Positions 1-9,614 of a DNA stretch of 64,000 nt are shown here, piece after piece. The stretch spans positions 57,839 through 121,838 of the forward strand of contig NZ_JACJQA010000016.1 of NCBI RefSeq assembly GCF_014696355.1, in the 5' to 3' direction. Made by a program: the position numbers and the translations under genes. The DNA is from Pseudanabaena sp. FACHB-1998 (lineage in GTDB: Bacteria > Cyanobacteriota > Cyanobacteriia > Pseudanabaenales > Pseudanabaenaceae). Below the pieces are notes generated by a model. It ran no database searches, had not been told where the DNA came from, and saw only the letters and a list, made by a program, of their open reading frames with translations. Within the stretch, counting starts at the first letter, position 1. Each line of letters starts with the position of its first letter.

Positions 1-436
1 AATCAACATTCTTTTGGTAGTTCCATATATTTTCTCCAGTATCTTCCCAGCCACCTTCTGGTAATTCTTGCCAAATTCTCATATTTGACCAAGCAATTTG
101 AACATTAGGATAATGATGCATTGCTTCAATCATTGTTTCTAAAAAATTAGGCTCCCACCAGTTATCATCTTCTAATAGACTTATAAAAGGTTCTGACACC
201 TCTTTGAAAATCAAATTAAAAGACTTTACTGCTCCTAAGTTCTCAGGGTGACTTATAAGAATAAGTCTATTATCAGAAACATTTTCAACTAATTGCTTAG
301 GGAAAAAATCATTGGGATCATCATTATGAATCTCACATACCCAATCTTTAAAGGTTTGCTGGAGTAAACTATTTAAAGCACGTTGCAATAACTGGTTTCT
401 ACGGTAAGTTAACAAATAAACACGACATAATGCCAT
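1..436 (-). CDS. Family 2 glycosyltransferase, 3' end outside window
   Basis: The visible 145 residues are the N-terminal half of a GT-A glycosyltransferase. It opens with a short beta-strand/helix (RVYLLTYRRNQLLQRAL, about residues 5-21) that matches the GT2 nucleotide-binding start, and an acidic LLEDDN motif at about residues 87-92 occupies the metal/nucleotide-sugar (DxD) position. It probably adds a sugar to a growing surface polysaccharide on the cytoplasmic face of the membrane. The ATG at 434-436 lies 6 bp past the stop of the upstream methyltransferase, so the two are probably co-transcribed. The C-terminus is not visible, and donor and acceptor cannot be deduced. Confidence 0.85.
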   Translation of the reverse strand, partial: MALCRVYLLTYRRNQLLQRALNSLLQQTFKDWVCEIHNDDPNDFFPKQLVENVSDNRLILISHPENLGAVKSFNLIFKEVSEPFISLLEDDNWWEPNFLETMIEAMHHYPNVQIAWSNMRIWQELPEGGWEDTGENIWNYQKNVD

Positions 437-442
437 AAGAAG

Positions 443-1243
443 TTAAAAGACTTTTTGATAAATACGGTTGTGACCAACATTCAAAACATTAACAAATCCC
501 AACGAAGGAAGAATATCACAAGCTTTGGCTACCACTTCATAGCCTTTCCAAAAACTGCTTCCTGGATTGTAGTAATTAGCGTCATCCATTACCAAAAAAC
601 CATTTTTTTCTACACGATGACCATAATTATTTATGTCAGATTTTACCCCTTCATATGTATGGTCTCCATCAATATATATTAATGAAAATTTTTCTTCACC
701 AATAGACTCAAGCACATGTTTTTCATTTGAAAACCCTTGGATCATTCTAACTTTTGAAAATTCCAAATCAAAGTGAATGAAGAGTTGTTTTATAATTTCT
801 AAATAATCATCATCGGGATAAAAGTTGCCAGATTGTATCTCTTGACGAAATTTGAAACTAATTATTTTTTTGATTCTTCTTTCCCAGACTGATTTAGGCA
901 GAGGATTACCTCTAAGTGGGGAAATAGCAGCAATAGATAAATCTAAGTTTAAGTTAGAGGATAGCAATGCAAAAAGTGAAATTGTTTGTCCTTTGAATAC
1001 ACCTATCTCTAATATTTTGGGACAAGTAGTGTGTCCTAATAAGTGGATAACTATCAGATACCACATGTAATGAAAAGCTATGTCACCAAATCCTAAGCTA
1101 TTTCTTTCGATATACTGTCTATGATCAACGAGTAATGGAAACTCTAAAACAAGCTTAGAAAAATCAGAGTAGATACTATCATTGTGTTCGGCTGTATTTT
1201 TATAGGTACTTATTCTTTCCGAAAGTGAATCTCTTATTGTCAT
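443..1243 (-). CDS. Class I SAM-dependent methyltransferase (CmcI/Methyltransf_24 type)
   Basis: This 266-residue protein has a Rossmann-like methyltransferase core. The SAM-binding motif I is KILEIGVFKGQT (residues 76-87), an acidic IDGDHTYEGV follows at 191-200, and VMDDANYY is at 218-225. The IDGDHTYEGV/DDAN pattern is typical of the methyltransferase group found in polysaccharide and sulfated-glycan clusters. It probably methylates a sugar hydroxyl or another small acceptor in the cytoplasm. It starts at an ATG (1241-1243), is followed after 6 bp by a glycosyltransferase, and is preceded by a 582-bp gap, so it may head a two-gene unit. The substrate is unknown. Confidence 0.8.
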   Translation of the reverse strand: MTIRDSLSERISTYKNTAEHNDSIYSDFSKLVLEFPLLVDHRQYIERNSLGFGDIAFHYMWYLIVIHLLGHTTCPKILEIGVFKGQTISLFALLSSNLNLDLSIAAISPLRGNPLPKSVWERRIKKIISFKFRQEIQSGNFYPDDDYLEIIKQLFIHFDLEFSKVRMIQGFSNEKHVLESIGEEKFSLIYIDGDHTYEGVKSDINNYGHRVEKNGFLVMDDANYYNPGSSFWKGYEVVAKACDILPSLGFVNVLNVGHNRIYQKVF

Positions 1244-1825
1244 AGTCAGTCACTTAAATACACAAAAATAGATATTGTATGATTGCATCAGATATAGTTT
1301 ATTTAGAATAAAATAGATGATCATTGATTAAAATTTTGCTGTTTACATCTAAACCATCATTTGCATATGCAGTAATTCTGTTTCATTTACGAGAAATACA
1401 AAAGGCATAAGCCCATGCTTAGAAGCTTTGGTTTCTCGTGAGTCAATTAAGATTCACTAAGAAAAACAATTTGCAATAAGTTGATATTAAGGATTGAAAA
1501 TTGTCTTAAAGAGCAACTAGGCAAAAAACTAATGTTGTTTAGTAAAAACTAAAATCATAATAAACTATATTATAGTTAGACTTTTAAAGATTTATCCTCA
1601 ATTACTAAATTTTACTAGATTGAACCATTACTGTCAAACGAACTTTTAAAAAATATTCTCACAATAAATATTTTCTACCAATTTATAGAAGGTATTTATA
1701 AATTGCTTAAAAATTTTCTAAATAAGGTCAATTAATGATTCAATAATTTTTTGCTAACAATTTATATGAACAAACTTTTCTAGATTGAATAATTGACAAC
1801 AACCCAAGTTTATTACAATTGATTA
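1244..1825. other. AT-rich intergenic gap without a recognisable gene
   Basis: This 582-bp stretch is very AT-rich and has no convincing reading frame on either strand. A weak imperfect inverted repeat is built on ACGAGAAA (1389-1396) and TTTCTCGT (1432-1439). The gap lies between same-strand genes, so it may hold the terminator of the 1826-2794 unit and the promoter of the methyltransferase at 443-1243. I cannot assign a -10/-35 pair with confidence. Confidence 0.5.
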
Positions 1826-2794
1826 TCAACCAAAAAAGGAATTATCCTTGAATTCATATGTCCATGTTTGAATTCTTTTAGCGCATTTCCACCCCAAAAA
1901 ATACGACAAGAATTCAAATCTTGGACTTCCTAAAGGTTTGATGTTAGAGCCTCCAAATTGTTTGATTTTTTCCTCTGACTTTTTTATTAAATCATACGCT
2001 TCTGGATAAAGTTCATATATAAATCGTTGAAAAAAATTAGCACAGGCAAGCCTTGTTCGCTCACTATCTTCCACAGCTAATAAGTTGTTTGTACATAAAT
2101 CAACGGATAAATAGACCGATTCCAGAGCTTGACGAGATTTTGATCCACTCAAGCTGCCAGAAATACCTGACCGATAGTAAGATTTAGCCCCTGCACAGAA
2201 TTTGACCTCTTTACTAGCAAGAATAATACGGCAAAAGTATTCTCCATCATCGTTTAAAGATATTTTTTCATTCCATATACCAGCCGATTCAGTTATATTT
2301 CGCGATACAAGCCAAGCTCCAGGGTGCATCATCAAATTCTTTTCCCAAGCAGTAACTAGCCATGTAATTGGGGACATATCCGACCATAAAGATTGTGGCG
2401 TAAATACAGCTTCATATGGCTTTTGATAAAATCTAGCCCATTCACCTGACACCGAATAATTTGAGAGTGGATTAAAGTCTAAAAGCTTTAACTGACGCTC
2501 GATTTTATCTGATGCCAACAAATCATCCGCATCTAGATATTGAATGAAATCCCCTTGTGCTTCTTTTAAAGCTCTATTTCTAGCTGCACTTGCACCTTTA
2601 TTTTGTTGGTTTATTACCTTTACTTTTTTTGATTCGTACTTTTTGGCGATCGCTAAAGTGTCATCTTTAGAACCATCGTCGACCACAATAATTTCTATGT
2701 TTTGCCAAGTTTGAGATAGAGCCGAATCTAATGTTTCTGATATGTATGGCGCAGCATTGTATGCTGGAATGATAGTTGAAACTAATGGCTTCAT
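1826..2794 (-). CDS. Family 2 glycosyltransferase
   Basis: This 322-residue protein has a canonical GT2 start, PLVSTIIPAYNAAPY (residues 3-17), a VVDDGSKDDT loop (37-46) and the metal-binding DAD motif inside YLDADDLL (86-93). The C-terminal ~200 residues are less conserved and probably bind the acceptor. No membrane segments are obvious, so it should be a cytoplasmic or peripheral enzyme extending a lipid-linked oligosaccharide. Its ATG lies 12 bp after the stop of the GT2 gene at 2807-3793, which suggests one operon. The linkage formed cannot be read from sequence. Confidence 0.88.
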   Translation of the reverse strand: MKPLVSTIIPAYNAAPYISETLDSALSQTWQNIEIIVVDDGSKDDTLAIAKKYESKKVKVINQQNKGASAARNRALKEAQGDFIQYLDADDLLASDKIERQLKLLDFNPLSNYSVSGEWARFYQKPYEAVFTPQSLWSDMSPITWLVTAWEKNLMMHPGAWLVSRNITESAGIWNEKISLNDDGEYFCRIILASKEVKFCAGAKSYYRSGISGSLSGSKSRQALESVYLSVDLCTNNLLAVEDSERTRLACANFFQRFIYELYPEAYDLIKKSEEKIKQFGGSNIKPLGSPRFEFLSYFLGWKCAKRIQTWTYEFKDNSFFG

Positions 2795-2806
2795 ATTATT
2801 CTTAGT

Positions 2807-3793
2807 TTAAACAAATAAAAAATCATCTCTTTTGAGTAGGTTTCTAAATTCAGAGCTTGGCGGAACTATGTTAAATTTTTTATAGATTTTTTGAACATGT
2901 CTAAATTCATAACATTTAAATTTCCACATTTTAGCAGGTTCGTAAGCTTTCCATATTTTTTCCTCATAATCAGCTTTCCATAGCTCCTTATAACGTTCAT
3001 TTACAGATTTAGCTTCTGATTGAACTCTAGCTATCGCTAAGGGATGCTTAATATGACTTTTAGTTTTTTTGACGAGCAATCGCATCCATAGTTCTGCATC
3101 GATCGCACAGTTTAGCTCTTCCCATATTGGTTGATGAATGCTACTTTTCCAAAATGATGAATGGGAGGGGATTATCCCACCAAATCTTAAGTACCTATCA
3201 AGAACCAGAAAACTTTGATCGTATCTAACTGATTTATCACTTTCATTGAGAATTAAAGAGTCTCCATAAATAAAGTCTTTGTCTGTCTTAAGAAAATTCT
3301 TAGCCACTTTGTACAAACAGTGAGGTAGATAAAAATCGTCACTATTTATCCAACCAAAATACTCTCCACTCGCTATACTAAACCCAAGATTAATAGCATG
3401 TCCCTGACCGTTGTCCTTTTCGCTTTGCCAAAAACTAATCCAAGGACTATATTTTTCTAATATCTCTCTAGTACCATCATTAGAGCCTCCATCAAAGATT
3501 ATAAGCTCTAAATTTGGATAGTTTTGCAATAAAACGGAACGTATACACTCCTCAATATATTCGCACTGGTTATAACTTGGTATTACGATAGATATCTTTG
3601 GTAAATTTAGATCTTCATGTAAAGGCATACTGGTTTCTATAGTCCATGGCCATCCACTCTTACCTTCTGAAGATGGTAGTTTTTTTAGCAATCCTTCTTG
3701 TGAGAAAGGAACGCATTTTAGGGGGATACTGACTCCTTTTAAAAGAAAATTATTACAATAATCTTTCAGATCTGGAATTGCTATAGAAATCAT
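2807..3793 (-). CDS. Family 2 glycosyltransferase with N-terminal extension
   Basis: This is a 328-residue GT2 enzyme. About 66 residues precede the catalytic fold, which begins at KISIVIPSYNQCEY (about 66-79), continues with IIFDGGSNDGT (98-108) and has WINSDDF with the acidic SDD at 151-153 as the DxD equivalent. The motif order and the GWINSDD pattern resemble WcaA-like GT2 proteins of capsule and O-antigen loci. It is tightly followed by a second GT2 gene (12-bp gap). The N-terminal extension has no recognisable domain; a later start near residue 56 is possible, although the upstream ATG is in frame. Confidence 0.86.
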   Translation of the reverse strand: MISIAIPDLKDYCNNFLLKGVSIPLKCVPFSQEGLLKKLPSSEGKSGWPWTIETSMPLHEDLNLPKISIVIPSYNQCEYIEECIRSVLLQNYPNLELIIFDGGSNDGTREILEKYSPWISFWQSEKDNGQGHAINLGFSIASGEYFGWINSDDFYLPHCLYKVAKNFLKTDKDFIYGDSLILNESDKSVRYDQSFLVLDRYLRFGGIIPSHSSFWKSSIHQPIWEELNCAIDAELWMRLLVKKTKSHIKHPLAIARVQSEAKSVNERYKELWKADYEEKIWKAYEPAKMWKFKCYEFRHVQKIYKKFNIVPPSSEFRNLLKRDDFLFV

Positions 3794-3847
3794 ATTAAGG
3801 AACTTTTTTATATTGAGATTGTACAGAAAATTTTTGGCTAAAGCATT

Positions 3848-4846
3848 TTACTTACCTACTTGCTTCCATCCATAGCGAAAATACCAAGACTTAGAATCTG
3901 AAACGTAGTGGTGCAGTATAGCTTTTGGATGAATTACTTCCTCTCTTTTGGGCATCACAATGTAATCTGAATCTGAGACAACAGTACAAGTTTGCCTAGC
4001 CATAATCATGGCGATAATTGCTTGCTCTTGATAGTAGCTAGTACCTTGCTGTTCTATCATTGTTTTACACCAAAACTCTATCTCATCCCAATCAATATCC
4101 TCGCTTTTTAAGCCACAAATACCTACATTTATGCGTTCTGGTACGGTTGTTTTAGCTAATGAATCCATTAAAGCCTGCGAATAGCCATAGGATGTTTGCA
4201 CATCTAGCATATAACATGGTTGGGTTGGATTTCTTATCCAATCTATTATCACTGTAGGGGGCTTAAAGAATAACATATCGGAATCAAGAATTAATTTCCA
4301 CCCATGATTACCCACATGGATATCTGTTAACTTACGAATATTAGGATAATTGTCTCGTCGTTCTCTTAAATATGGAAACTTACTTCGTGGCAGATGCTTG
4401 TTAATACATTCATCAATCTCTGATTTAAGATTAATTTTAGCATTTGGGAAGATGCGGATAATTTCATTTTGATATTCATGGGATAGAGAACCATCATCAT
4501 AAATAACTGGACTTAATCTATATTCCTTTGATTGCGTTGACATTGAATAAGCACAAAAGCAAGTCTGATACCAAAATTTTTTTCCTGTTAAAAAATAAAT
4601 TTCTAAAAGTTGTTGGTTTAATAGATCGTTAGAATTGACTTGATTATTTGTAATTGGCTCTAGATTATAAGCCGCTCTCTGCATATTAGATTTCTGGTGT
4701 TCATCGATTAAAGAATTTACAATTCCTTTGCTGAAAATTCTTTCAAAAAAAGACTTTGGAGCATAATAAAATCTGTAAATTAAAGAACCTAATTTTAATC
4801 TTTTTGCTAATTTGTAGAAATCTGTTCTCTTAAGAAAAACTGCCAT
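3848..4846 (-). CDS. Putative GT-A-fold glycosyltransferase with DSD motif
   Basis: This 332-residue protein is not a classical GT2. The recognisable part is KLILDSDMLFFKPP (about 184-197), where DSD (188-190) would chelate metal and nucleotide sugar. NVGICGL and a YYQEQAIIAMI segment follow, as seen in GT8-like and related nucleotide-diphospho-sugar transferases that read 'new residue, quadrupole' pockets. The N-terminal 90 residues are basic and may associate with the membrane. It lies in a run of glycosyltransferases on the same strand, 54 bp upstream of the GT2 gene at 2807-3793. Family assignment is tentative and rests on the DSD block and context. Confidence 0.65.
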   Translation of the reverse strand: MAVFLKRTDFYKLAKRLKLGSLIYRFYYAPKSFFERIFSKGIVNSLIDEHQKSNMQRAAYNLEPITNNQVNSNDLLNQQLLEIYFLTGKKFWYQTCFCAYSMSTQSKEYRLSPVIYDDGSLSHEYQNEIIRIFPNAKINLKSEIDECINKHLPRSKFPYLRERRDNYPNIRKLTDIHVGNHGWKLILDSDMLFFKPPTVIIDWIRNPTQPCYMLDVQTSYGYSQALMDSLAKTTVPERINVGICGLKSEDIDWDEIEFWCKTMIEQQGTSYYQEQAIIAMIMARQTCTVVSDSDYIVMPKREEVIHPKAILHHYVSDSKSWYFRYGWKQVGK

Positions 4847-4970
4847 GACTATATAATTATGTGTATGGTTAACTTAATAGACGTCTGCATTCATCAATCG
4901 AAAAAAATTAGAGTATATAAAAATATTACAAGCGTTTTCAAGTTAAATGAAATGAAAAACTTACAAATTA

Positions 4971-5909
4971 CTACTTTAAATTAGCTAAGCCTTCGAAAGT
5001 GCCACATGAACCTTTCCAATGGATAAATGCTTCTGGATTTTTCCAAGCCTGATAGCTGAAAAAAGATTTTAATTTCCTAGGGAAAACACTCCAAGCGGGT
5101 ATTTTCGCCCAAGGTCGAACATTATGAAAGTCTAGTACCTCAATCCAAGAGCGACATGATGCATAGTTTAATCTGGCAAGGTAACTTTTTGTTAAACGGC
5201 GGGCAGAAATTAGATGAGTTAGCTTTAATTGGGGAAAATATCCAACGCCCCATCCTGTTTTTAGTAAAGTTAGATTGATATCGCAATCTCCGCCTGACTG
5301 TAGGCTATTGCCTGTTCGATCTAATGCCTTTCGATTAAGATTATTTGCGATAGTGTCAGCATACAATGTTGCTGCTGCTTTTCGTAATACCATGCCTGCA
5401 CCAATTGGGGCAAATAATGGATGTTTCATATCATCGGAAGTTTGCTTGTTATAAAAATAAGTCTGTACTTCTTCTCCTAAATCTCTTAGTGCAAGACAAA
5501 CCCAAAATTTTTTTACCCAATCTTCAGGATCGACCTCAAAATTTGGTAATATCTTGCCACCAATCGATCCTAGAGAAGGGTTCTCATGCATTATTGTATA
5601 GGCATTCTCAAGATAATTGGGTTCAAGAATATTGTCGTCATCGACAAAAATTAATATCTCACTAACTGATGATCTGATACCACAAAGGCGAGCATTGGTA
5701 AGACCAATAAGGTCTTCTCTAATATGTCGAGAGTTTATATGCCAGCTAATATCGATTGCCCCACAAAGCATTTTTGTACTAGCATTATCTATCAATAGCA
5801 ACTCCCAATCTTGTTTAGGAAGAGTTTGTTCTTTCAGGGATTCAAGAACTTTACTAATATAGACTTCTTTGGGATTATGAGTACAGACAATAACAGATAT
5901 TTTTTTCAT
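4971..5909 (-). CDS. Family 2 glycosyltransferase
   Basis: This 312-residue GT2 enzyme has KKISVIVCTHNPKEVY at the N-terminus (2-17), LLLIDNAST (37-45) and the metal-binding triplet DDD at 90-92 within FVDDDN. A conserved SGGDCDINLTLLKTGWGVGYFP-like region follows (roughly 205-225), in which the acidic residues are candidate catalytic-base positions. Gaps of about 125 bp on both sides suggest its own ribosome loading, but the direction agrees with the rest of the locus. Its role is presumably one glycosidic linkage of the surface glycan; donor specificity is unknown. Confidence 0.87.
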   Translation of the reverse strand: MKKISVIVCTHNPKEVYISKVLESLKEQTLPKQDWELLLIDNASTKMLCGAIDISWHINSRHIREDLIGLTNARLCGIRSSVSEILIFVDDDNILEPNYLENAYTIMHENPSLGSIGGKILPNFEVDPEDWVKKFWVCLALRDLGEEVQTYFYNKQTSDDMKHPLFAPIGAGMVLRKAAATLYADTIANNLNRKALDRTGNSLQSGGDCDINLTLLKTGWGVGYFPQLKLTHLISARRLTKSYLARLNYASCRSWIEVLDFHNVRPWAKIPAWSVFPRKLKSFFSYQAWKNPEAFIHWKGSCGTFEGLANLK

Positions 5910-6035
5910 GGTTACTAATGTATTTTTAAATATATCTAATAATTATAGTTAGTCCCGTATTTCCTCATATATTAGTGCTAGCAAAAAAATAATGAAAACA
6001 AGCAAAGTGCATTATGGGTAAATCCTAAAAATCTA

Positions 6036-7127
6036 TCAAATAAAAGATTTTATTTTTTTGTCAATTTGTTTTCTCAATTTCATAAATGGCATTTCAATAA
6101 ATTTAAAGCTAAAAAAAGCTAAAATACAAGAAACAAGAATACTCAAAAATAAATACACTAATACAGGTAAGGAATTGCCGAATATTACGTATAGAAGTTG
6201 CTGTAAAGGGAAAGAATATATATAGATTCCATAAGATAAATCATAACGAATTTTAAAAGTAAATGCTTGAAACCCATAAATAATTATTAGAGAAATCAAG
6301 ATCGGACTTATTCTCTCATATCCTCCAAATCGAAGGCTTAGAATCGCTAAAATCAAAACAAACAAAACGCCTTTTATATCTATTTTTATATTTTTTCTAA
6401 AAACATATAAAATGCTACCACAAATATATGATGTATATGCTTGTAATCTACCGATATCATTCAACATAATAATGGTAGGTCCCTCATTTAATCCAGAGGT
6501 TTTTACGACAAAAAGGGCAAAGAAATATAGAAAAAATAGCAAAAGAAGGACTTTATTATTTTTAAATATACCTAATATTCCTCCTAACAATGTAAAGGTA
6601 TAGCAAACTATTTCGGGGAATAGACTCCATAAACTGCCATTAATCGACTCTTTATAAGCAGATATTTCTAAAGTGTTTCCAATATTCCACTGTCTTATAT
6701 TGACTAAGATATTGTTCCAAATATAGCTTAATGATTGTTGCCAGTAAAAACCGCTTAACGTCTGATTGTTTATTAGATATATAGTTGGAGAAATAATAAA
6801 TGCTGTAACTACTAAGCAAGCCCAAAATCCTGGAATAATTCTAAAGAGTCGATGATATATAAAGATAAGAGGGCTTTGGCTCCGCTCAAAGCTAGCTGTA
6901 ATCAAATATCCACTCAAAGAAAAGAACCCCATTACTCCCACAGTACCTAAACTAAATGAGGATTTGAAATTCATAATCTTTTCAATTGGATCATTAACTC
7001 CATAACCTCCAATAAGGTATCCGTGTGTAATTACCACAAATATAGCTAATATTAATCTCAGTAAATCGAAAGCATTTTCATTATATTTAACCGTTTCTGT
7101 GGCTGTTCTATCGATAGAGTCATTCAT
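6036..7127 (-). CDS. Acyltransferase 3 family membrane protein (OafA/YrhL type)
   Basis: This 363-residue, highly hydrophobic protein has about ten predicted membrane spans. The N-terminal signature FDLLRLILAIFVVITHGY (20-37) carries the family's essential histidine (H35), and GVMGFFSLSGYLIT follows in the second conserved block. Members transfer acyl groups, most often acetyl, to sugar hydroxyls of O-antigen or exopolysaccharide across the membrane. It sits 17 bp downstream of a soluble hexapeptide acyltransferase, so the locus appears to encode two unrelated acetylation activities. The SGNH extracytoplasmic domain of longer OafA proteins is absent. Confidence 0.9.
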   Translation of the reverse strand: MNDSIDRTATETVKYNENAFDLLRLILAIFVVITHGYLIGGYGVNDPIEKIMNFKSSFSLGTVGVMGFFSLSGYLITASFERSQSPLIFIYHRLFRIIPGFWACLVVTAFIISPTIYLINNQTLSGFYWQQSLSYIWNNILVNIRQWNIGNTLEISAYKESINGSLWSLFPEIVCYTFTLLGGILGIFKNNKVLLLLFFLYFFALFVVKTSGLNEGPTIIMLNDIGRLQAYTSYICGSILYVFRKNIKIDIKGVLFVLILAILSLRFGGYERISPILISLIIIYGFQAFTFKIRYDLSYGIYIYSFPLQQLLYVIFGNSLPVLVYLFLSILVSCILAFFSFKFIEMPFMKLRKQIDKKIKSFI

Positions 7128-7144
7128 ATAATTCTAATAAATTT

Positions 7145-7708
7145 TCAACTTGTGGATTTGCGAAATTTTATTACTTTTGCTGGAACACCAACAGCGATCG
7201 CATAAGCAGGTAAATCACTTGTTACGACTGCACCAGCACCTACCACACATCCATCCCCAATGTTTACCCCTCCTAAGACGGTCACGCCCGCTCCAAGCCA
7301 TACATCATCGCCAATATTTACTGGCAAAAGAATATCTGGTTGAGATCTAATTCTAGTATTTGCGTCTGGAATTGTATGATTTGAAGATAGAATTCGGCAG
7401 TGCATTGCAATTAATGTATCTTTGCCAATTTTTACTCCGCCATGACCATAAATCACAGAATATGGTCCTATAAAAACATTTTCATTGATATAAATAGATC
7501 CTCCCCAACATTCTAAATTTACCCCATTACAAATTTCTGATTTTGAACTTATATGTATTACACCTTTTTTGTTATGGGAAAATCCTAATTTTACTGTAAT
7601 ATTTTTACCGACGCGACAACTATAATCAACATCTATACCAATTTGCTTTAATTTCAAAATTTTATACCAATTAGAAATTGCAGTTATGTTACTAATAATG
7701 GTTAGCAT
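7145..7708 (-). CDS. Left-handed beta-helix (hexapeptide) acyltransferase
   Basis: This 187-residue protein is built mostly of hexapeptide repeats ([LIV]-G-x4), clearest in DDVWLGAGVTVLGGVNIG and GDGCVVGAGAVVTSDLP, and ends in AVGVPAKVIKFR. This is the usual C-terminus of WcaF/CysE-like O-acetyltransferases. A catalytic-type histidine sits in SSNHTIPDAN. Such enzymes work as trimers, using acetyl-CoA to acetylate sugars or sugar nucleotides. The start is the ATG at 7706-7708. Its neighbour downstream is a membrane acyltransferase. The acceptor sugar is unknown. Confidence 0.88.
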   Translation of the reverse strand: MLTIISNITAISNWYKILKLKQIGIDVDYSCRVGKNITVKLGFSHNKKGVIHISSKSEICNGVNLECWGGSIYINENVFIGPYSVIYGHGGVKIGKDTLIAMHCRILSSNHTIPDANTRIRSQPDILLPVNIGDDVWLGAGVTVLGGVNIGDGCVVGAGAVVTSDLPAYAIAVGVPAKVIKFRKSTS

Positions 7709-7859
7709 GACAGTTTTTTATTTAATTTAATAGTGTTTTATTAGCACTAAATCATTTGTAGGTTTTTTAGCTTGGGAAATATATCTCTACACTTAAAATT
7801 AATATATATGTGATTTCTAATCAATCCAGAATAAAACAAATTTTTAAAACCTTTATAAT

Positions 7860-8759
7860 CTATGATTTTCTAATAAATTGCTGTATCTGGATAACTAGTA
7901 AAGCAGGCAATACAAACTTCAGAGCAGCAAGCAAAGCGTTGTTAGTTAGAGGTGGATTACCACCTAATGATTGACTAAACTCAAGGGCTTCTAAAGCGAA
8001 ACGCTTATCTCTTAATTTTAAAAAGTTTCTTGCCACTAGTTCTAACTGATCTATGATTACCCTATCTACAACAGCTTCATATGTTTTGGAATAATTTTTT
8101 AAAAAATGTAATCTACATTTCCAACATCTATGCTGATCATAACTTAGCCCTCTTGAGTGTCTTAAAGAGAAGCCAAGTACTTCCTCAATAATTGCAAATC
8201 TAGCTCCTGCACCAGCTAGACGAACATATAGATCGGCATCTTCCCAGCAGGAAATTGATTCATCAAATCCACAAACTTTTAAAAAAATGTCTCTTCTACA
8301 AAGAACATTTATTACCCCAACTGGGTTAGCGATCGCAGCAATAAGTGAATTACTTTGAAATTCTTCGTTGTTGTATTTCCAAGAGATAATAACCTCTCTT
8401 GTTTGCTCATCTATCCAATCAACATTACAAATTATTACATCAGTATCTTTATCTATTCTATCCTTTGCCTTCTCTAGATATTCGAGGTGAAGAAGATCAT
8501 CTGCATCATGAAAGTGAATCCACTCGCAACTGCTTGCTTTTGCTAATTGATTCCGAGCGTGTGAAACACCCATATTTTCACCTCCCACAATCACTTTTGC
8601 CCCCAGAGATTTAGCTACCTCAGCAGTATCATCTTTACTACCATCGTCATAACATATAATTTCATCAAAAGGAACAGTTTGAGCTTTAACTGTTTCCCAC
8701 AATCGAGGTAAATAGTGCTCTGCGTTATAACACGGAATAAGTAAGCTACACGAATTCAT
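7860..8759 (-). CDS. Family 2 glycosyltransferase
   Basis: This 299-residue GT2 protein has CSLLIPCYNAEHYL (4-17), IICYDDGSKDDT (34-45) and the metal-binding DADD at 85-88 in IHFHDADDLL. ISCWEDADLYVRLAGAG further on contains the ED pair typical of the GT2 catalytic base. The C-terminus ends in a hydrophobic/amphipathic stretch (FVLPALLVIQIQQFI) that may anchor it to the membrane. It starts 15 bp after the stop of the FkbM-type methyltransferase, which suggests co-transcription. No specificity can be assigned. Confidence 0.88.
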   Translation of the reverse strand: MNSCSLLIPCYNAEHYLPRLWETVKAQTVPFDEIICYDDGSKDDTAEVAKSLGAKVIVGGENMGVSHARNQLAKASSCEWIHFHDADDLLHLEYLEKAKDRIDKDTDVIICNVDWIDEQTREVIISWKYNNEEFQSNSLIAAIANPVGVINVLCRRDIFLKVCGFDESISCWEDADLYVRLAGAGARFAIIEEVLGFSLRHSRGLSYDQHRCWKCRLHFLKNYSKTYEAVVDRVIIDQLELVARNFLKLRDKRFALEALEFSQSLGGNPPLTNNALLAALKFVLPALLVIQIQQFIRKS

Positions 8760-8774
8760 AATTTATTACTTGAA

Positions 8775-9605
8775 TCAAGAACCTACTATTTCAGACTTAC
8801 GCGTAAAGTAACAGTCTAATTCAATTAATTCTAATGTGCCAGGAATATAACTAATGGGGAACATTCCTCCATACACAAACCCCATTGACGCAAGTAGTTT
8901 GCTTAAATCTTCCAATGTCACACATTCATCATATAAGGGTTTCACTGTAGCTTCAGTAAGAATACCGAGAACATAATTTAAAGTTTGCTGACCTCCCTTA
9001 ATTACTTCAGCATCATGACCTTGCGTATCTGTTTTTAGGAAAATACGTCTACTTGGGTTAATTCCTAATGATTCAGCAACTTCATCAATAGTATGTATTT
9101 TTACAGTTTCGACATGATCTAACTCAACCATTTTACCAAAGCTACTTTGTGCCAGAAAGTTAACCGAATGTAAAGAACTAAACGAGTCATCTTTGTATAC
9201 GTTTAATTGTAGTTCTGATGTCTCTGAACCTAATGCATAAGGAATAATTTTCCAATTGTTATCCTTATCCGCAAGCGCAAGATTATTCAAGTATTCTTGA
9301 TTGGCAGCAATAGGCTCAAAAGAGATTATTTCACCTGTATAACCTGTTCGTCTAGCATCAAGAGCAAACTGCCCAAGATTAGCCCCGACATCAATTAGCA
9401 AATCAATTTTATTTAATTGAAGTGATTGCTTTAAATGGTAGAGAGAAGCAATACGGAGTAGCGACAACGAATAATGCTGTTTCTTACCTGCACTCAGACG
9501 TAGCTCGTTATATGTCTTTAGTAGTGACTGTAAAAGTCCGTCATTGCTATAGTGTAGTGGCTCAAAGCCTAGACGATGAATTAGAGAACGTAGTAGTTGT
9601 TTCAT
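8775..9605 (-). CDS. FkbM family methyltransferase
   Basis: This 276-residue protein has SAM motif I LLIDVGANLGQFA (69-81), the SFEPIAAN block (95-102) that follows beta-2 in FkbM proteins, and RRIFLKTDTQGHDAEVIKG near 185-203, the family hallmark (Methyltransf_21). FkbM-type enzymes O-methylate sugars or polyketide-derived hydroxyls, and many occur in surface-polysaccharide loci. It begins at the ATG 9603-9605, 9 bp after the broken methyltransferase upstream, so it may be translationally affected by that premature stop. The target hydroxyl is unknown. Confidence 0.9.
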   Translation of the reverse strand: MKQLLRSLIHRLGFEPLHYSNDGLLQSLLKTYNELRLSAGKKQHYSLSLLRIASLYHLKQSLQLNKIDLLIDVGANLGQFALDARRTGYTGEIISFEPIAANQEYLNNLALADKDNNWKIIPYALGSETSELQLNVYKDDSFSSLHSVNFLAQSSFGKMVELDHVETVKIHTIDEVAESLGINPSRRIFLKTDTQGHDAEVIKGGQQTLNYVLGILTEATVKPLYDECVTLEDLSKLLASMGFVYGGMFPISYIPGTLELIELDCYFTRKSEIVGS

Positions 9606-9614
9606 AATTAAAAT